Source of the DNA: Luteimonas salinisoli
GTDB taxonomy: Bacteria; Pseudomonadota; Gammaproteobacteria; Xanthomonadales; Xanthomonadaceae
Assembly (NCBI RefSeq): GCF_013425525.1
Contig: NZ_JACCKA010000072.1
Span: 25,670-89,669 of the forward strand
DNA: 64,000 bases
Direction: 5' to 3'
Shown here one piece after another: positions 45,312 to 54,589 of this stretch; position 1 is the stretch's first letter; every line of letters starts with the position of its first letter. Below the pieces are notes generated by a model. It had not been told where the DNA came from. It did not search any database and worked only from the letters and a program-made list of their open reading frames with translations. The position numbers and the translations under genes were made by a program.

Positions 45312-45709
45312 GGCGTCTGCAGGCGCTCCGGATACATGTCGTAGTGTTCGCCGGCCAGGGTGATGCGAACCGCCTTCATGTGGCGCCGGTCGGCCTCCCT
45401 GGAGCGGTTGCCGAGCACCGTGATCCGGTCGCCGGGCTGCGCGGTGTCGCCGCGAAAGCCGGAGCGCTCGGTCTGCGACGGATTGCCCAGGTCGACCCGC
45501 CAGCTGCTGCCGTCGGCGGCCTTCACCTGCAGCCACGGGTGCGGCGGCGCCATCGAAATCGACTCGATGGTCCCCTCGAGCGTGCTCTGCGCCTCCACCG
45601 CCCAGTTCCAGCCGTGGTGCGCCGAAGCGGTGGCGCCCACGGCGGCGATCGCGATGACGCACAGGCACGCGTGCCAGCGGTTGCGGAAGCTCGTGGAATG
45701 CGTGTTCAT
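45308..45709 (-). CDS. DUF6152 exported protein
   Basis: 133 residues with a signal peptide ending ATASAHHGW, so the mature protein begins with the HHGWNW that typifies DUF6152. A beta-barrel (OB-like) domain follows with LEGTIESISMAPPHPWLQV and GDRITVLGNRSREADRRHM. Strong AGGAGG six bases before the ATG. The coupled membrane partner is at 44823. Function of the family is unknown; the N-terminal His pair could bind copper, as in related HH-amine proteins, but that is inference. Confidence 0.82.
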   Translation of the reverse strand: MNTHSTSFRNRWHACLCVIAIAAVGATASAHHGWNWAVEAQSTLEGTIESISMAPPHPWLQVKAADGSSWRVDLGNPSQTERSGFRGDTAQPGDRITVLGNRSREADRRHMKAVRITLAGEHYDMYPERLQTP

Positions 45710-45852
45710 GCTGTCCTCCTTCGACGTGTCGGCAGCCGCGGCCGGAGTCGGCCCGGCGACGCTGCCCCATGGTGGAACAGGCTCCATCTGCCGATCGTGA
45801 ACCCGGCATTCGGGCCGCGGCCGGAACCCGCCGCCCGGCTGCACCGCGGCGA

Positions 45853-46758
<906 letters not shown>

Positions 46759-46800
46759 GCGGGCCTCCTGGAGCGACGGTCCCGGAACGGTGCCAGAAAA

Positions 46801-46910
46801 ATCGTGCCGGGGACAATTTCGCCTTGCCGAACCATCGTGCCGGGGACACTTGGCGTCGCCGTCGTTCGCGCATGCGCAGCGCCCGACGGTCGAGATTGTC
46901 CCTGACCCCG
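46801..46910. repeat. Cluster of GTGCCGGGGACA repeats, probable RAYT-type remnant
   Basis: Two direct copies of the same motif (46801-46818 ATCGTGCCGGGGACAATT and 46833-46851 with GGGACACTT) and an inverted copy ATTGTCCCTGACCCCG (46895-46910) followed by a T run. GTGTCCCCGGCAC-type motifs of this sort flank REP-associated transposase genes in Xanthomonadaceae, so this is probably the scar of such an element; no transposase frame is left. Confidence 0.45.
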
Positions 46911-47019
46911 TTTTTTTGCTTTGCCTGACACCGGCCTGCGCGATGAAACGCCGCCCTCGTTTGCGACGACGGCGGCGAACGTGGCGGCGGAACGCGCCCC
47001 ACCGAACCGGCTCAGGCGA

Positions 47020-47217
47020 TCAGGGGGGAGCGCATCCAAAGTTCTGCAGGCAACGCGTGTGCTTGAGATAGCACGCGGTGCCGCCGCTCGCTTGACATTC
47101 CGCCAGCTGCTGATTGCAGAACCTCCTTTGCGCATCGGTACAGGCGAATGCGGTAGTAGCAGCGCCGATGCCCACGGTGAACACGCAGGCAGCGAGCAGC
47201 TTCAGTCTCGAAGTCAT
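47020..47217 (-). CDS. Small secreted six-cysteine protein (65 aa)
   Basis: 65 residues from the ATG at 47217 (GGAAG upstream). A signal peptide (about 1-26) ends AFA. The mature peptide of about 39 residues has six cysteines (CTDAQRRFC, ECQ, ACYLKHTRC, GC), enough for three disulphides, and it ends CAPP. I know no family. Its size and layout suit a secreted mini-protein such as an inhibitor, toxin-like or metal-binding peptide. Lone gene between the decayed repeat patch and the oxidoreductase. Confidence 0.6.
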   Translation of the reverse strand: MTSRLKLLAACVFTVGIGAATTAFACTDAQRRFCNQQLAECQASGGTACYLKHTRCLQNFGCAPP

Positions 47218-47471
47218 CGGTCTTCCTTGGTTTCGCCCATTGGCGGGCATCCAGAACCTAGCGCGCCCCGAAATCGCTCGATGTGATATCGATCGCAATC
47301 GAGAATCCCGGCGGCGCGCCGGATCCGCACGCCGGCACCACCCCGCGCCGCCGCACGATGCCGGCCGACATTCCCGGAAGCGGCGCACCGCGGTCTCGCA
47401 TCGCAGCCCTTGCATGGATCCGGCCATTCATTGCCGATCCCTTTCCGGGTCGATGCGCCTCCTCCTTGCCG

Positions 47472-48599
47472 CTACGGCTCGGAGGATCCGGCCGCGGACA
47501 CGACGACGACGTTCTTCCCGCGCGTCCTTCCCCGCTCCAGGTAGGCGATGGCCTCGGGGACCCGGGCGAGCGCATAGCGCTGGTCGATCACCGACCGGAG
47601 CGAGCCGGCCTCCACCATCCCGCGCAGCACCTCCAGGTCCTGCGGATTCAGGTCCGCGAACAGCGAGGCCTGGGTCTGGCTGACGAACGGAGAGGAGAGT
47701 TTCGCCCACAGCACCCGGGAGATGGGGCCAAGCCAGGGATCCGCCTTGGGCCCGGTGACCATGACCAGGATCCCGTCGGGCTCGAGCGCACGTCGATACG
47801 CCCGCAGCGGGCGATTGCCGACGTTGTCGATGATCACGTCGTAGCGCTCCGCACCCGCGGTGAAATCGGCCTGCGTGTAGTCGATCACCTGGTCGGCGCC
47901 CAGCGCGCGGACCAGCTCGAGATTGCGCGTACTGGAGACACCGGTCACGTCCGCGCCCAGCGCCTTGGCGATCTGCACCGCATACGTGCCCACGCCGCCG
48001 GACGCGCCGTTGACGAGCACCCGCTGGCCGGACTGCACCTGGCCCGCGTCGCGCACCGCCTGCAGCGCGGTCACGGCCGCGACGGGAATCGCGGCCGCCT
48101 CTTCGAAACTCATGCCGGCCGGCTTGTGCGCCACCGTACCGCCCTCCTTCACCACCAGGTACTCGGCGAAGGCGCCGCTGCGGCCACCGAACACCGCGTC
48201 GCCAGGCTTGAACCGTCGCACGTCACGGCCGACGGCTTCCACGGTGCCCGCGAAATCCACCCCCGCCCGCGCATCCTCCGGCCGGCCGATGCCCGAAAAA
48301 AACCGCATGAAATAAGGCTTGCCCTGCATGTAGTGCCAGTCGAGCGGATTGACGCCGGCAGCGTGCACCCGGACCAGCAATTCGTCGTCGCCAGGCGCGG
48401 GGCGCGCAACCCGTTCGAGCGCCAGGACCTCGACCGAGCCGTAGCAGTGGGCCCGGACCGCCTGCATCGGCACCGCCCCTTCCGGCAACCCGGCCGGGGG
48501 CGGGCAGGCCCCGTCGCGGCTCAGCATCACGGCCGTCGCGCCCAGCGCCACGACCAGCAGCGCAACGACGGATCCCAGGACCTTCGTGCGTCGGCGCAT
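47472..48599 (-). CDS. Membrane-anchored NAD(P)-dependent quinone-reductase-like oxidoreductase
   Basis: 375 residues. An N-terminal membrane anchor (residues about 8-28) is followed by an MDR fold: GroES-like domain with VRVHAAGVNPLDWHYMQGKP, then a Rossmann domain with LVNGASGGVGTYAVQIAKAL near 180. No zinc ligands are seen, as in the quinone-oxidoreductase (RTN4IP1/zeta-crystallin) branch. GAGGGG precedes the ATG at 48599. The anchor is unusual for this family and places the active site at the membrane. The substrate is unknown. Confidence 0.86.
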   Translation of the reverse strand: MRRRTKVLGSVVALLVVALGATAVMLSRDGACPPPAGLPEGAVPMQAVRAHCYGSVEVLALERVARPAPGDDELLVRVHAAGVNPLDWHYMQGKPYFMRFFSGIGRPEDARAGVDFAGTVEAVGRDVRRFKPGDAVFGGRSGAFAEYLVVKEGGTVAHKPAGMSFEEAAAIPVAAVTALQAVRDAGQVQSGQRVLVNGASGGVGTYAVQIAKALGADVTGVSSTRNLELVRALGADQVIDYTQADFTAGAERYDVIIDNVGNRPLRAYRRALEPDGILVMVTGPKADPWLGPISRVLWAKLSSPFVSQTQASLFADLNPQDLEVLRGMVEAGSLRSVIDQRYALARVPEAIAYLERGRTRGKNVVVVSAAGSSEP

Positions 48600-48743
48600 G
48601 GCCTTCCCCTCGCTGCGTGGCAACTCCGAAGCGGAGTATGGTCACCGCGCGAGCCGGCCGTACCATGCCGGTCGTCACCGGCCGGAACGGGCCGGCACCG
48701 GCGCACGGTCGGCCGAAACTCGCCCCGGCGCGCGCCTGGCCGT

Positions 48744-49661
48744 TCAGGCCAGCGCGAAATCCAGTGCCGCGCGGATCGCCGCCACCTGCGCGGCGTTGCA
48801 CTGCTCCGGCGTGGCGCTGGGGCTGTCCGGATAGACCTCGGTGGTCGTCACGTAGCGCGCGCCGGTGAGGCCGGCGCACAGGCCCAAGCGCTTGACCGGG
48901 TACTGGATGAGCCCCGGCACGACGATGGGCGAGCCGATGAGTCGCCCCTCGTCGTCGGCCGGCGCGATGCGGGCGACCCGCGCCACCGCAGCGAGGACCG
49001 CCTGCTGGAACTCGAGCTGCGGGTTCTCGCTGTCGCCCACCAGGTAGAAGCCGTCCGGCACCCCGTCGGGCACGAACTCGACGCCATCGCGCGCGGCCAG
49101 CGCCGGGCGGAATTCGGACTCGTCGGTGTCGGTGGTCTCGTGCAGGTCCACGTGCACCAGCACGCGATCGCGCAGCGGCGCGACCAGGCGCATGAGAGCG
49201 GCCGCCTCCGGCGCGGGACTGTCTTCGCGGAACGAGCGGTTGGGATCGACCGCCTGCGGATTCCACCGATGGATCCGCTCGTAGGCCCATGGGCTCACGC
49301 ACGGCGCGACGACCAGGTTGATCCGGCCGGCGTAGTCGGCCGCATGGTCCTCGGCGAACTGCAGCGCCCCGTGCACGCCGCTGGTCTCGTAGCCGTGCAC
49401 GCCGCCGGTGACCAGGGCCACGGGCAGGTCGTCGCGCCAGTCGCGGCTACGGAGGGCGTACAGCGGATAGCCGTCGGGCGGGTAGTCCAGGCGGCCGTAC
49501 TCCACCACGTCGTGGCGCGGGCGCAGGCGCTCGATCGCGTCCAGCACGTCCGCCCGGTAGCTGCGCCGGCGCGTCTGTCGCGACAGCCAGGCGCCGATTT
49601 CCGCAGGGCCCCAGGGCACTCCTGGCGTGCCGATCGGATAGGAAGGGAGCGTCGTCGTCAT
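48744..49661 (-). CDS. M14-family metallocarboxypeptidase-like protein
   Basis: 305 residues. A zinc carboxypeptidase fold of the M14 (succinylglutamate desuccinylase/DUF2817-like) branch. Zinc-ligand candidates are His and Glu in GGVHGYETSGVHG (near 86-98), with the His in VHVDLHETTDTDE (near 173) probably the third. Catalytic Glu is likely near TTTEVYPDS (270s). No signal peptide, so it acts in the cytosol. It is followed by the putative RiPP locus on the opposite strand, with 300 bases between. Confidence 0.82.
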   Translation of the reverse strand: MTTTLPSYPIGTPGVPWGPAEIGAWLSRQTRRRSYRADVLDAIERLRPRHDVVEYGRLDYPPDGYPLYALRSRDWRDDLPVALVTGGVHGYETSGVHGALQFAEDHAADYAGRINLVVAPCVSPWAYERIHRWNPQAVDPNRSFREDSPAPEAAALMRLVAPLRDRVLVHVDLHETTDTDESEFRPALAARDGVEFVPDGVPDGFYLVGDSENPQLEFQQAVLAAVARVARIAPADDEGRLIGSPIVVPGLIQYPVKRLGLCAGLTGARYVTTTEVYPDSPSATPEQCNAAQVAAIRAALDFALA

Positions 49662-49962
49662 GCTCGTATTTCGGTGGCGCCGCGGGCGGGCCGCACACTG
49701 TAGCAGCGCGCGATGGCGCTGCCGATCCGCCGTCACGCCACCGGGTCTGGATCGTCGACCGCCAGCAGACCAGGGTAGCGGCCATTCATGAAAACGAAGC
49801 TTCGCTCCGGCCGACACCCTGTCCGGTGCGTGGGCCCGGCGACGTTTTCAATCATGGGGGCGGGACTGCGCCCCGCGCCCGGCGGGCGGTGTGGTTCGCG
49901 ACATTCCGCGCGCCTTCCCCTGCGCAGCCCGACGATCCGTCACGACGACAAGGAGTTCCACC
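49662..49962. other. Shared upstream region of the RiPP-like locus
   Basis: 300 bases between the M14 peptidase start and the putative precursor start. It holds the inverted repeat TGAAAACG/CGTTTTCA (49789-49850) and a 10-base palindrome CGAAGCTTCG (49795-49804), and no credible gene. The promoters of both divergent genes must lie here. Confidence 0.5.
49789..49850. promoter_or_regulatory. Inverted repeat upstream of the RiPP-like precursor
   Basis: TGAAAACG (49789-49796) and its exact complement CGTTTTCA (49843-49850) are separated by 46 bases; the flanking bases (ATTCA and ATCAT) are also loosely symmetric. Situated 110 bases before the precursor gene. It could be a regulator or sigma-factor site or a transcript hairpin. 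AT-rich arms stand out in this G+C-rich DNA. Confidence 0.35.
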
Positions 49963-50205
49963 ATGAAAAGCACGACGGCAATGAACGCCGCTTCGCTGCG
50001 CAGCCCCCACGCGGTCACCGTTTCGGTGCCGGCGAGCGTGGCCAACGACCTCGGCAAGATGAACGAGGTCACCAAGAGCATCCTCGGCCGGCTCGGCTGC
50101 GAGGGATGTCATTCCGGCTTCGACATCCGCTACCTGATCGAGCGCGACTTCCGGGTCAACCCCGACCTGCGGATCGAAGGATTCAGTCCGCACGTCGGCT
50201 TCTGA
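49963..50205 (+). CDS. Putative RiPP precursor peptide with CxxCH core
   Basis: 80 residues, AGGAG eight bases before the ATG. The first 30 residues look like a leader (Ser/Thr/Val-rich, MKSTTAMNAASLRSPHAVTV), then a helix and the segment LGRLGCEGCHSGFDIRYLIE (42-61), with Cys46, Cys49 and His50. The tail RDFRVNPDLRIEGFSPHVGF follows. It is directly upstream (12 bases) of the fused DUF692 enzyme. Cysteine residues of precursor peptides are the usual target of DUF692 (MNIO) enzymes. Assignment as a precursor rests on context, size and the cysteine core; no known product family is recognised. Confidence 0.6.
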   Translation: MKSTTAMNAASLRSPHAVTVSVPASVANDLGKMNEVTKSILGRLGCEGCHSGFDIRYLIERDFRVNPDLRIEGFSPHVGF

Positions 50206-50217
50206 ATCCGGCGCCGC

Positions 50218-51720
50218 GTGACACCGCCACTGCCCGAACTGGGCGTCGGGCTCGTTCTCTGGCCCGCGTTGCTGCCGCTGCTGTCGGACGACGGCGGCGG
50301 CATCGACGTGATCGAGATCGAGCCCGAATTCTTCTGGTTCGAGACCGGCAACCCGCTCGAGCCGATGCGGATGGACACCGGCGTGCTGCGGCAACTGGCC
50401 GACCTGCCGCAACGCAAGCTGGTGCACGGCGTCGCCTCGCCGGTGGGTGGCGGTCTCGCGCCGGATCCGCAGCGCATGGACCTCATGCGTGCGGTGGTGA
50501 CGACGCTGCAGGCGCCGTGGGCCAGCGAACACCTCAGCTTCAACGCGGTTCCGGCACCGGAAGGGCGCGTCGACGCCGGCTTCCTGCTGCCGCCGCTGCA
50601 GACCGTGGAAGGCGCCGAACAGGCGGCCGCCAACATCCGCGCGATGGCCGACGGGCTGCGCATTCCGGTCGCGGTCGAGAACAACGTCAACTACCTGCGG
50701 CCCTGCCCCGGCGAGCTGACCGACGGCGACTTCCTCGCCGAGGTCGCGCAGCGCGCCGACTGCGGGCTGCTGCTCGATCTGCACAACCTGTGGGTCAACG
50801 AGCAGAACGGCCGCCAGCCGGCGCGCGCGGCGCTCGAGCGGCTGCCGCTCGAGCGCGTCTGGGAAGTCCACCTGGCCGGCGGCACCCGGCACCGCGGCTA
50901 CTGGCTGGACGCGCACTCGGGGCCGGTCGCGGACGAGGTGATGGCCCTGGCCGCGGAAACCATCCCCGCACTGCCCAACCTGCGCGCCCTCATCTTCGAG
51001 ATGCTGCCCGCCTATCTGCCGCAGGTCGGCATGGGGAAGGTACGCAGGCAGATCGAGCGGCTGCACGGGCTGTGGGCGCTGCGCAGGCCCGGACCGCCGC
51101 GACCCCCACGCCAGGCGGTCGCGGTCGCGGTCGATGCCGGAGCCGGTCTTCCCCGCCAGGGGCGAGCGCCGTCTTCCGCCGAGTGGGAGCAGGCGCTGGG
51201 CGCGTCCGTCTCGGGCCTGCCGCACGCGCGTGGCAGGCTGCCCGCACTCGAAGACGACCCGGGCGTCGACATCCTGCGCGAACTGGCGCTCAACGCGCGG
51301 GCGGGCCAGATCGCCAGCGCCGCACGGCTCACCACCCGCGTCCTGCTGGCGCACGGCGGGGGCGACGCGTTCCAGGCGATGTTCGCCGGCTACGCCGCCT
51401 CCCACCCGCCGCGGCAGTTCGCCAGTTCCGAGGCGCTGGCCTTCCTCGATCACGCACGCAGCCAGCCCCATGCCATCCGCTACCTCGAGGACGTGGCCGC
51501 GTTCGAGAGCGCCGTCATCCGATCGGCCCTCGGCAGGGACGCGCATCGCGTCGACTTCCACGTCGATCCGCTGCCCCTGCTCGCCGCCCTGTCGGAAGGC
51601 CGCGCCGTCCCGGACCTGCCCGCATCCGGTCCGTACCGGATCCAGGTCGAAAGCGGCGCCGTCACCGCCCTGACGCACGCCGGGGCCAGGCGTCGGAGGC
51701 GCCACCGCCCGTCGCAGTAG
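50218..51720 (+). CDS. DUF692 (MNIO) enzyme fused to a DUF2063-like partner domain
   Basis: 500 residues from a GTG, 12 bases after the putative precursor gene. Residues 1-290 are the DUF692 TIM-barrel of multinuclear non-haem iron oxidases (MbnB, TglH and BufB relatives). Candidate metal ligands are H70 (LVHGV), E104-H105 (SEHL), E154 (VENN), D187-H189-N190 (LDLHN), H218 (EVHLAGG), D231-H233 (LDAHSGPV) and E261. After a Pro/Arg-rich linker (291-345) the C-terminal part resembles the DUF2063-like partner normally encoded as a separate protein: ILRELALNARAG, GDAFQAMFAGYAASHPPRQF and YLEDVAAFESAV. The fusion would recruit the precursor and oxidise its cysteines in one protein. There is no signal peptide. 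Confidence 0.8.
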   Translation: MTPPLPELGVGLVLWPALLPLLSDDGGGIDVIEIEPEFFWFETGNPLEPMRMDTGVLRQLADLPQRKLVHGVASPVGGGLAPDPQRMDLMRAVVTTLQAPWASEHLSFNAVPAPEGRVDAGFLLPPLQTVEGAEQAAANIRAMADGLRIPVAVENNVNYLRPCPGELTDGDFLAEVAQRADCGLLLDLHNLWVNEQNGRQPARAALERLPLERVWEVHLAGGTRHRGYWLDAHSGPVADEVMALAAETIPALPNLRALIFEMLPAYLPQVGMGKVRRQIERLHGLWALRRPGPPRPPRQAVAVAVDAGAGLPRQGRAPSSAEWEQALGASVSGLPHARGRLPALEDDPGVDILRELALNARAGQIASAARLTTRVLLAHGGGDAFQAMFAGYAASHPPRQFASSEALAFLDHARSQPHAIRYLEDVAAFESAVIRSALGRDAHRVDFHVDPLPLLAALSEGRAVPDLPASGPYRIQVESGAVTALTHAGARRRRRHRPSQ

Positions 51721-51904
51721 GCGGCGCCCGGCCCGCAGGCCGGACAGCGGATCCGCCCCCGTCGATCGCGGCACGTCTTCCTTGGACTGCGCCGGCGTCG
51801 GCACGTGCCCGCCGCGGCCGGCCCCGATCGCGGTTTCCCGCTACGATCGCCCGACAGGCGCGATTCATGGCGCCGCCGCTGATCCGACCGAAGGGGATTC
51901 CTGC

Positions 51905-52702
51905 ATGTCCACGCCTCGCCCCGGCTACGCGCTGGTCACCGGCGCGTCCAGCGGCATCGGCGCCGCCATCGCCCGCGAGTACGCACGCCGGGACGTTCCG
52001 CTGATCCTCACCGCCAGGCGGCAGGAGCGCCTGGAGGCGCTGGCGGACGAACTGCGCAGCCGGGTCGACGTCCAGGTCGCCGCCGCCGATCTCGCCGATC
52101 CGCAGGCGCCTGCCGGCCTGGTCGCCGAGATCGAGCGGCGCGCCCTGCACGTGCGCATCCTCGTCAACAACGCCGGCTACGGCGTACCGGGGCGCTACGA
52201 CGGCAGCGACTGGGCCGCCCACGCCACGTTCCTGCAGGTGATGACGACGGCGGTCTGCGAACTGACCTGGCGGCTGCTGCCCGCGATCCGCGAGTCCGGC
52301 GACGGCCGCATCCTCAACGTCGCCTCCTTCGCCGCGCTGATGCCGGCCGCCGACGGCCAGACCCTGTACGCGCCGGCCAAGAGCTTCCTGCTCAAGTTCA
52401 GCGAGGCGCTGGCGCTGGAGAACGCCGACCGCGGCGTGCACGCGACCGCACTGTGCCCGGGCTTCACCCGCTCCGAGTTCCACGACGTCACCGGAACGCG
52501 CGCAAGGATGCGCGTGCCGCCGCGCATGTGGCTGGAGGCCGCCGACGTCGCCCGCGCCGGCATCGACGGCAACGAGCGCGGCCGGGTGCTGGTCGTGCCC
52601 GGATGGCGCTACCGGCTGCTGCACGCGCTCGTCCGCCACCTGCCGCACCGCGGCGCGATGGCGCTGATGGCCCGCAATTCGCGGAAGATACGTCCGCTGT
52701 AG
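51905..52702 (+). CDS. Short-chain dehydrogenase/reductase
   Basis: 265 residues. Classical SDR: cofactor motif TGASSGIG (12-19), NNAG (near 85), catalytic Ser in VASFAAL and YAPAK active site (Tyr-xxx-Lys near 160). NAD(P)-dependent reduction or oxidation of an alcohol/ketone in the cytosol; the substrate is unknown. It is on the same strand as the RiPP-like locus, 180 bases downstream, and its link to it is uncertain. Confidence 0.9.
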   Translation: MSTPRPGYALVTGASSGIGAAIAREYARRDVPLILTARRQERLEALADELRSRVDVQVAAADLADPQAPAGLVAEIERRALHVRILVNNAGYGVPGRYDGSDWAAHATFLQVMTTAVCELTWRLLPAIRESGDGRILNVASFAALMPAADGQTLYAPAKSFLLKFSEALALENADRGVHATALCPGFTRSEFHDVTGTRARMRVPPRMWLEAADVARAGIDGNERGRVLVVPGWRYRLLHALVRHLPHRGAMALMARNSRKIRPL

Positions 52703-52865
52703 ACGTCCGCCCTGCACCCCCGGCACCAAGGTCCGGCCTGTCGCACTTGCCCGGAACGCGGACCCCTTACCATCCTCCAGACCCGGAGAACTTCGCGGGC
52801 AGCGCCATGGCCTTGCGCGACCCGCCGCTCGTGATTCCCCGAAAAAGACAAGGACATGCCCGCCG

Positions 52866-54479
52866 ATGAAGAATGCGCCCGAATGGATAGGCGACCTGAG
52901 CATCACCCTGCACGACGACGACGACACCGCCTTCGAAACGGTCGTCGCGCTGCTCCGCCGCTGCCTCGGCCTGGACGGCGCCAGTGCCGTCGCCTGGGCC
53001 CGCCACCTTCACCGCAACGGCCAGGCGAGGCTGGGGCCGTGGAGCGCACCGGTCGCACGCGCCATCCACGGGGAGTTGCTGCGGCTCTCGGCGCAGTACG
53101 GCTGTGCCGGGCTGCGCCCCGTGCTCGAGGACGCCTCCGCGGAGGCGCAGGAGCCGCACCGGCGGGCCTCGCAGAAGGCTCATCATCTGCTCGGCGCGCA
53201 CTTCGGCCAGTGGGACAGCGATAGCCTGCAGATCGTCAAGCGCGAGTTCCCGATCTACCTGCGGGTCGACGTGCAGCGCGCGGTGGAGGCGTTGACCGGT
53301 TCCGCACGTCGGGTCGGCATCCACTCCCGGAATCGCTACGAGGCCTCGGACCTTGCCGCCCTGCTGTCGGAACGGAACAACCCCAAGCTCGTGGGCGCGC
53401 TGGAATTCGAAGACGTCGACATCGGCGAAGACCGGCCGGCGCGCCTGGCGACCAACTGCCTGAGCCTGATCGAGGACGTCGAAGTACCGTTGGCGCTGTG
53501 GATGAACCACCGCACCGACACCGGCGACATGCCACAGCTCGGCATCGAGCTGCTGGCGCCGCCCGGCGAGGCCGCCGCGCGCCGCGTCGCGGCCATCCTC
53601 GAAGCCGTCGAGTCCGCCGTGGCCGAGGGCCAGAGCTACCGCGGCAAGATCCTCTCGCTGGAGGCCAGCGAGACCTACCGCGGCCTCTCGGCGCAGGCGC
53701 TGACCGTCCACGACCGCAGCGTGGTGACCGAGGACGAGCTGATCCTGCCCAGGGAAGTGCGGCAGGCGCTGGAGCGCCACGTCGTCGAGTTCGCCGCCGA
53801 CCGCCCGGCGCTCAAGGCGCTCGGCCAGCCCACGCGCAAAGGCGTGTTGCTGTACGGCCCGCCCGGCACCGGCAAGACCCACACCATCCGCTATCTCGCC
53901 CACCGCCTGGCCGACCACACCACCTTCCTGGTCACCGCCGAGCAGGCCGGCCTGATCGACGTCTACTTCCGCCTGGCGCGCCTGTTCGCCCCTTCCATCC
54001 TGGTGATCGAGGACGCCGACCTGATCGCGCGCCAGCGCGGCAGCATGGACTCCGTCTGCGAGGAGGCGCTGCTCAACCGCCTGCTCAACGAGATGGACGG
54101 CCTGCGCAGGGATGCCGACATCTTCGTGATCATGACCACCAACCGCCCCGAGACCCTGGAAACCGCCCTGGTCCAACGTCCCGGCCGCATCGACCACGCC
54201 ATCGAAGTACCGGTGCCGGACGCCGCCTGCCGGCGCCTGCTGCTGCAGCTCTACGGCGACGCCCTCGAAATCGCTCCCGACCTGCAGGCCACCCTGGTCG
54301 ACCGCACCGAGGGCGTGAGCGCCGCCTTCATCAAGGAAATCGCCCGACGGCTCGCCCAGCAGTCCATTCGCGCCGGCCATCCGGGACGGATCGAGCCCGG
54401 GGACATGGAAGCGGTACTCGGCGAGATGCTTTCGGAACGCGACGGGTTGAGTCTGCGGCTGATGGGCGGAGCGGGCTGA
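52866..54479 (+). CDS. AAA+ ATPase with N-terminal ClpS-like domain
   Basis: 537 residues. Residues 9-90 look like ClpS, the adaptor that binds N-terminal degron residues for ClpA: LHDDDDTAFETVVALLRRCL matches the LxNDDxT-xxFV start of ClpS, and HLHRNGQARLGPWSAPVARA fits its second half. Residues about 95-300 are a middle region of unknown fold, then one AAA module with Walker A GPPGTGKT (331-338), Walker B ILVIEDAD (378-385), sensor 1 TTNRPE (424-429) and arginine finger QRPGRID (437-443). It resembles Cdc48/proteasome-type unfoldases, but I see no protease beside it. A fused N-recognin plus unfoldase is a reasonable guess. Confidence 0.8.
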   Translation: MKNAPEWIGDLSITLHDDDDTAFETVVALLRRCLGLDGASAVAWARHLHRNGQARLGPWSAPVARAIHGELLRLSAQYGCAGLRPVLEDASAEAQEPHRRASQKAHHLLGAHFGQWDSDSLQIVKREFPIYLRVDVQRAVEALTGSARRVGIHSRNRYEASDLAALLSERNNPKLVGALEFEDVDIGEDRPARLATNCLSLIEDVEVPLALWMNHRTDTGDMPQLGIELLAPPGEAAARRVAAILEAVESAVAEGQSYRGKILSLEASETYRGLSAQALTVHDRSVVTEDELILPREVRQALERHVVEFAADRPALKALGQPTRKGVLLYGPPGTGKTHTIRYLAHRLADHTTFLVTAEQAGLIDVYFRLARLFAPSILVIEDADLIARQRGSMDSVCEEALLNRLLNEMDGLRRDADIFVIMTTNRPETLETALVQRPGRIDHAIEVPVPDAACRRLLLQLYGDALEIAPDLQATLVDRTEGVSAAFIKEIARRLAQQSIRAGHPGRIEPGDMEAVLGEMLSERDGLSLRLMGGAG

Positions 54480-54589
54480 AGCCCCGGTGCGGGCACGGCG
54501 CTGTGCCGATGCCGCTGGCTTTCGCCCAGGCGTCGATTGCCGTGCCGCCCGTTCGTCGCACAAGGACATCCGCAGATCTGGAGAGGACG

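Noticed and set aside
47283..49703. Long plus-strand frame over the oxidoreductase and M14 genes
   Set aside because: Antisense shadow; no family match and the opposite strand has two clear enzymes.
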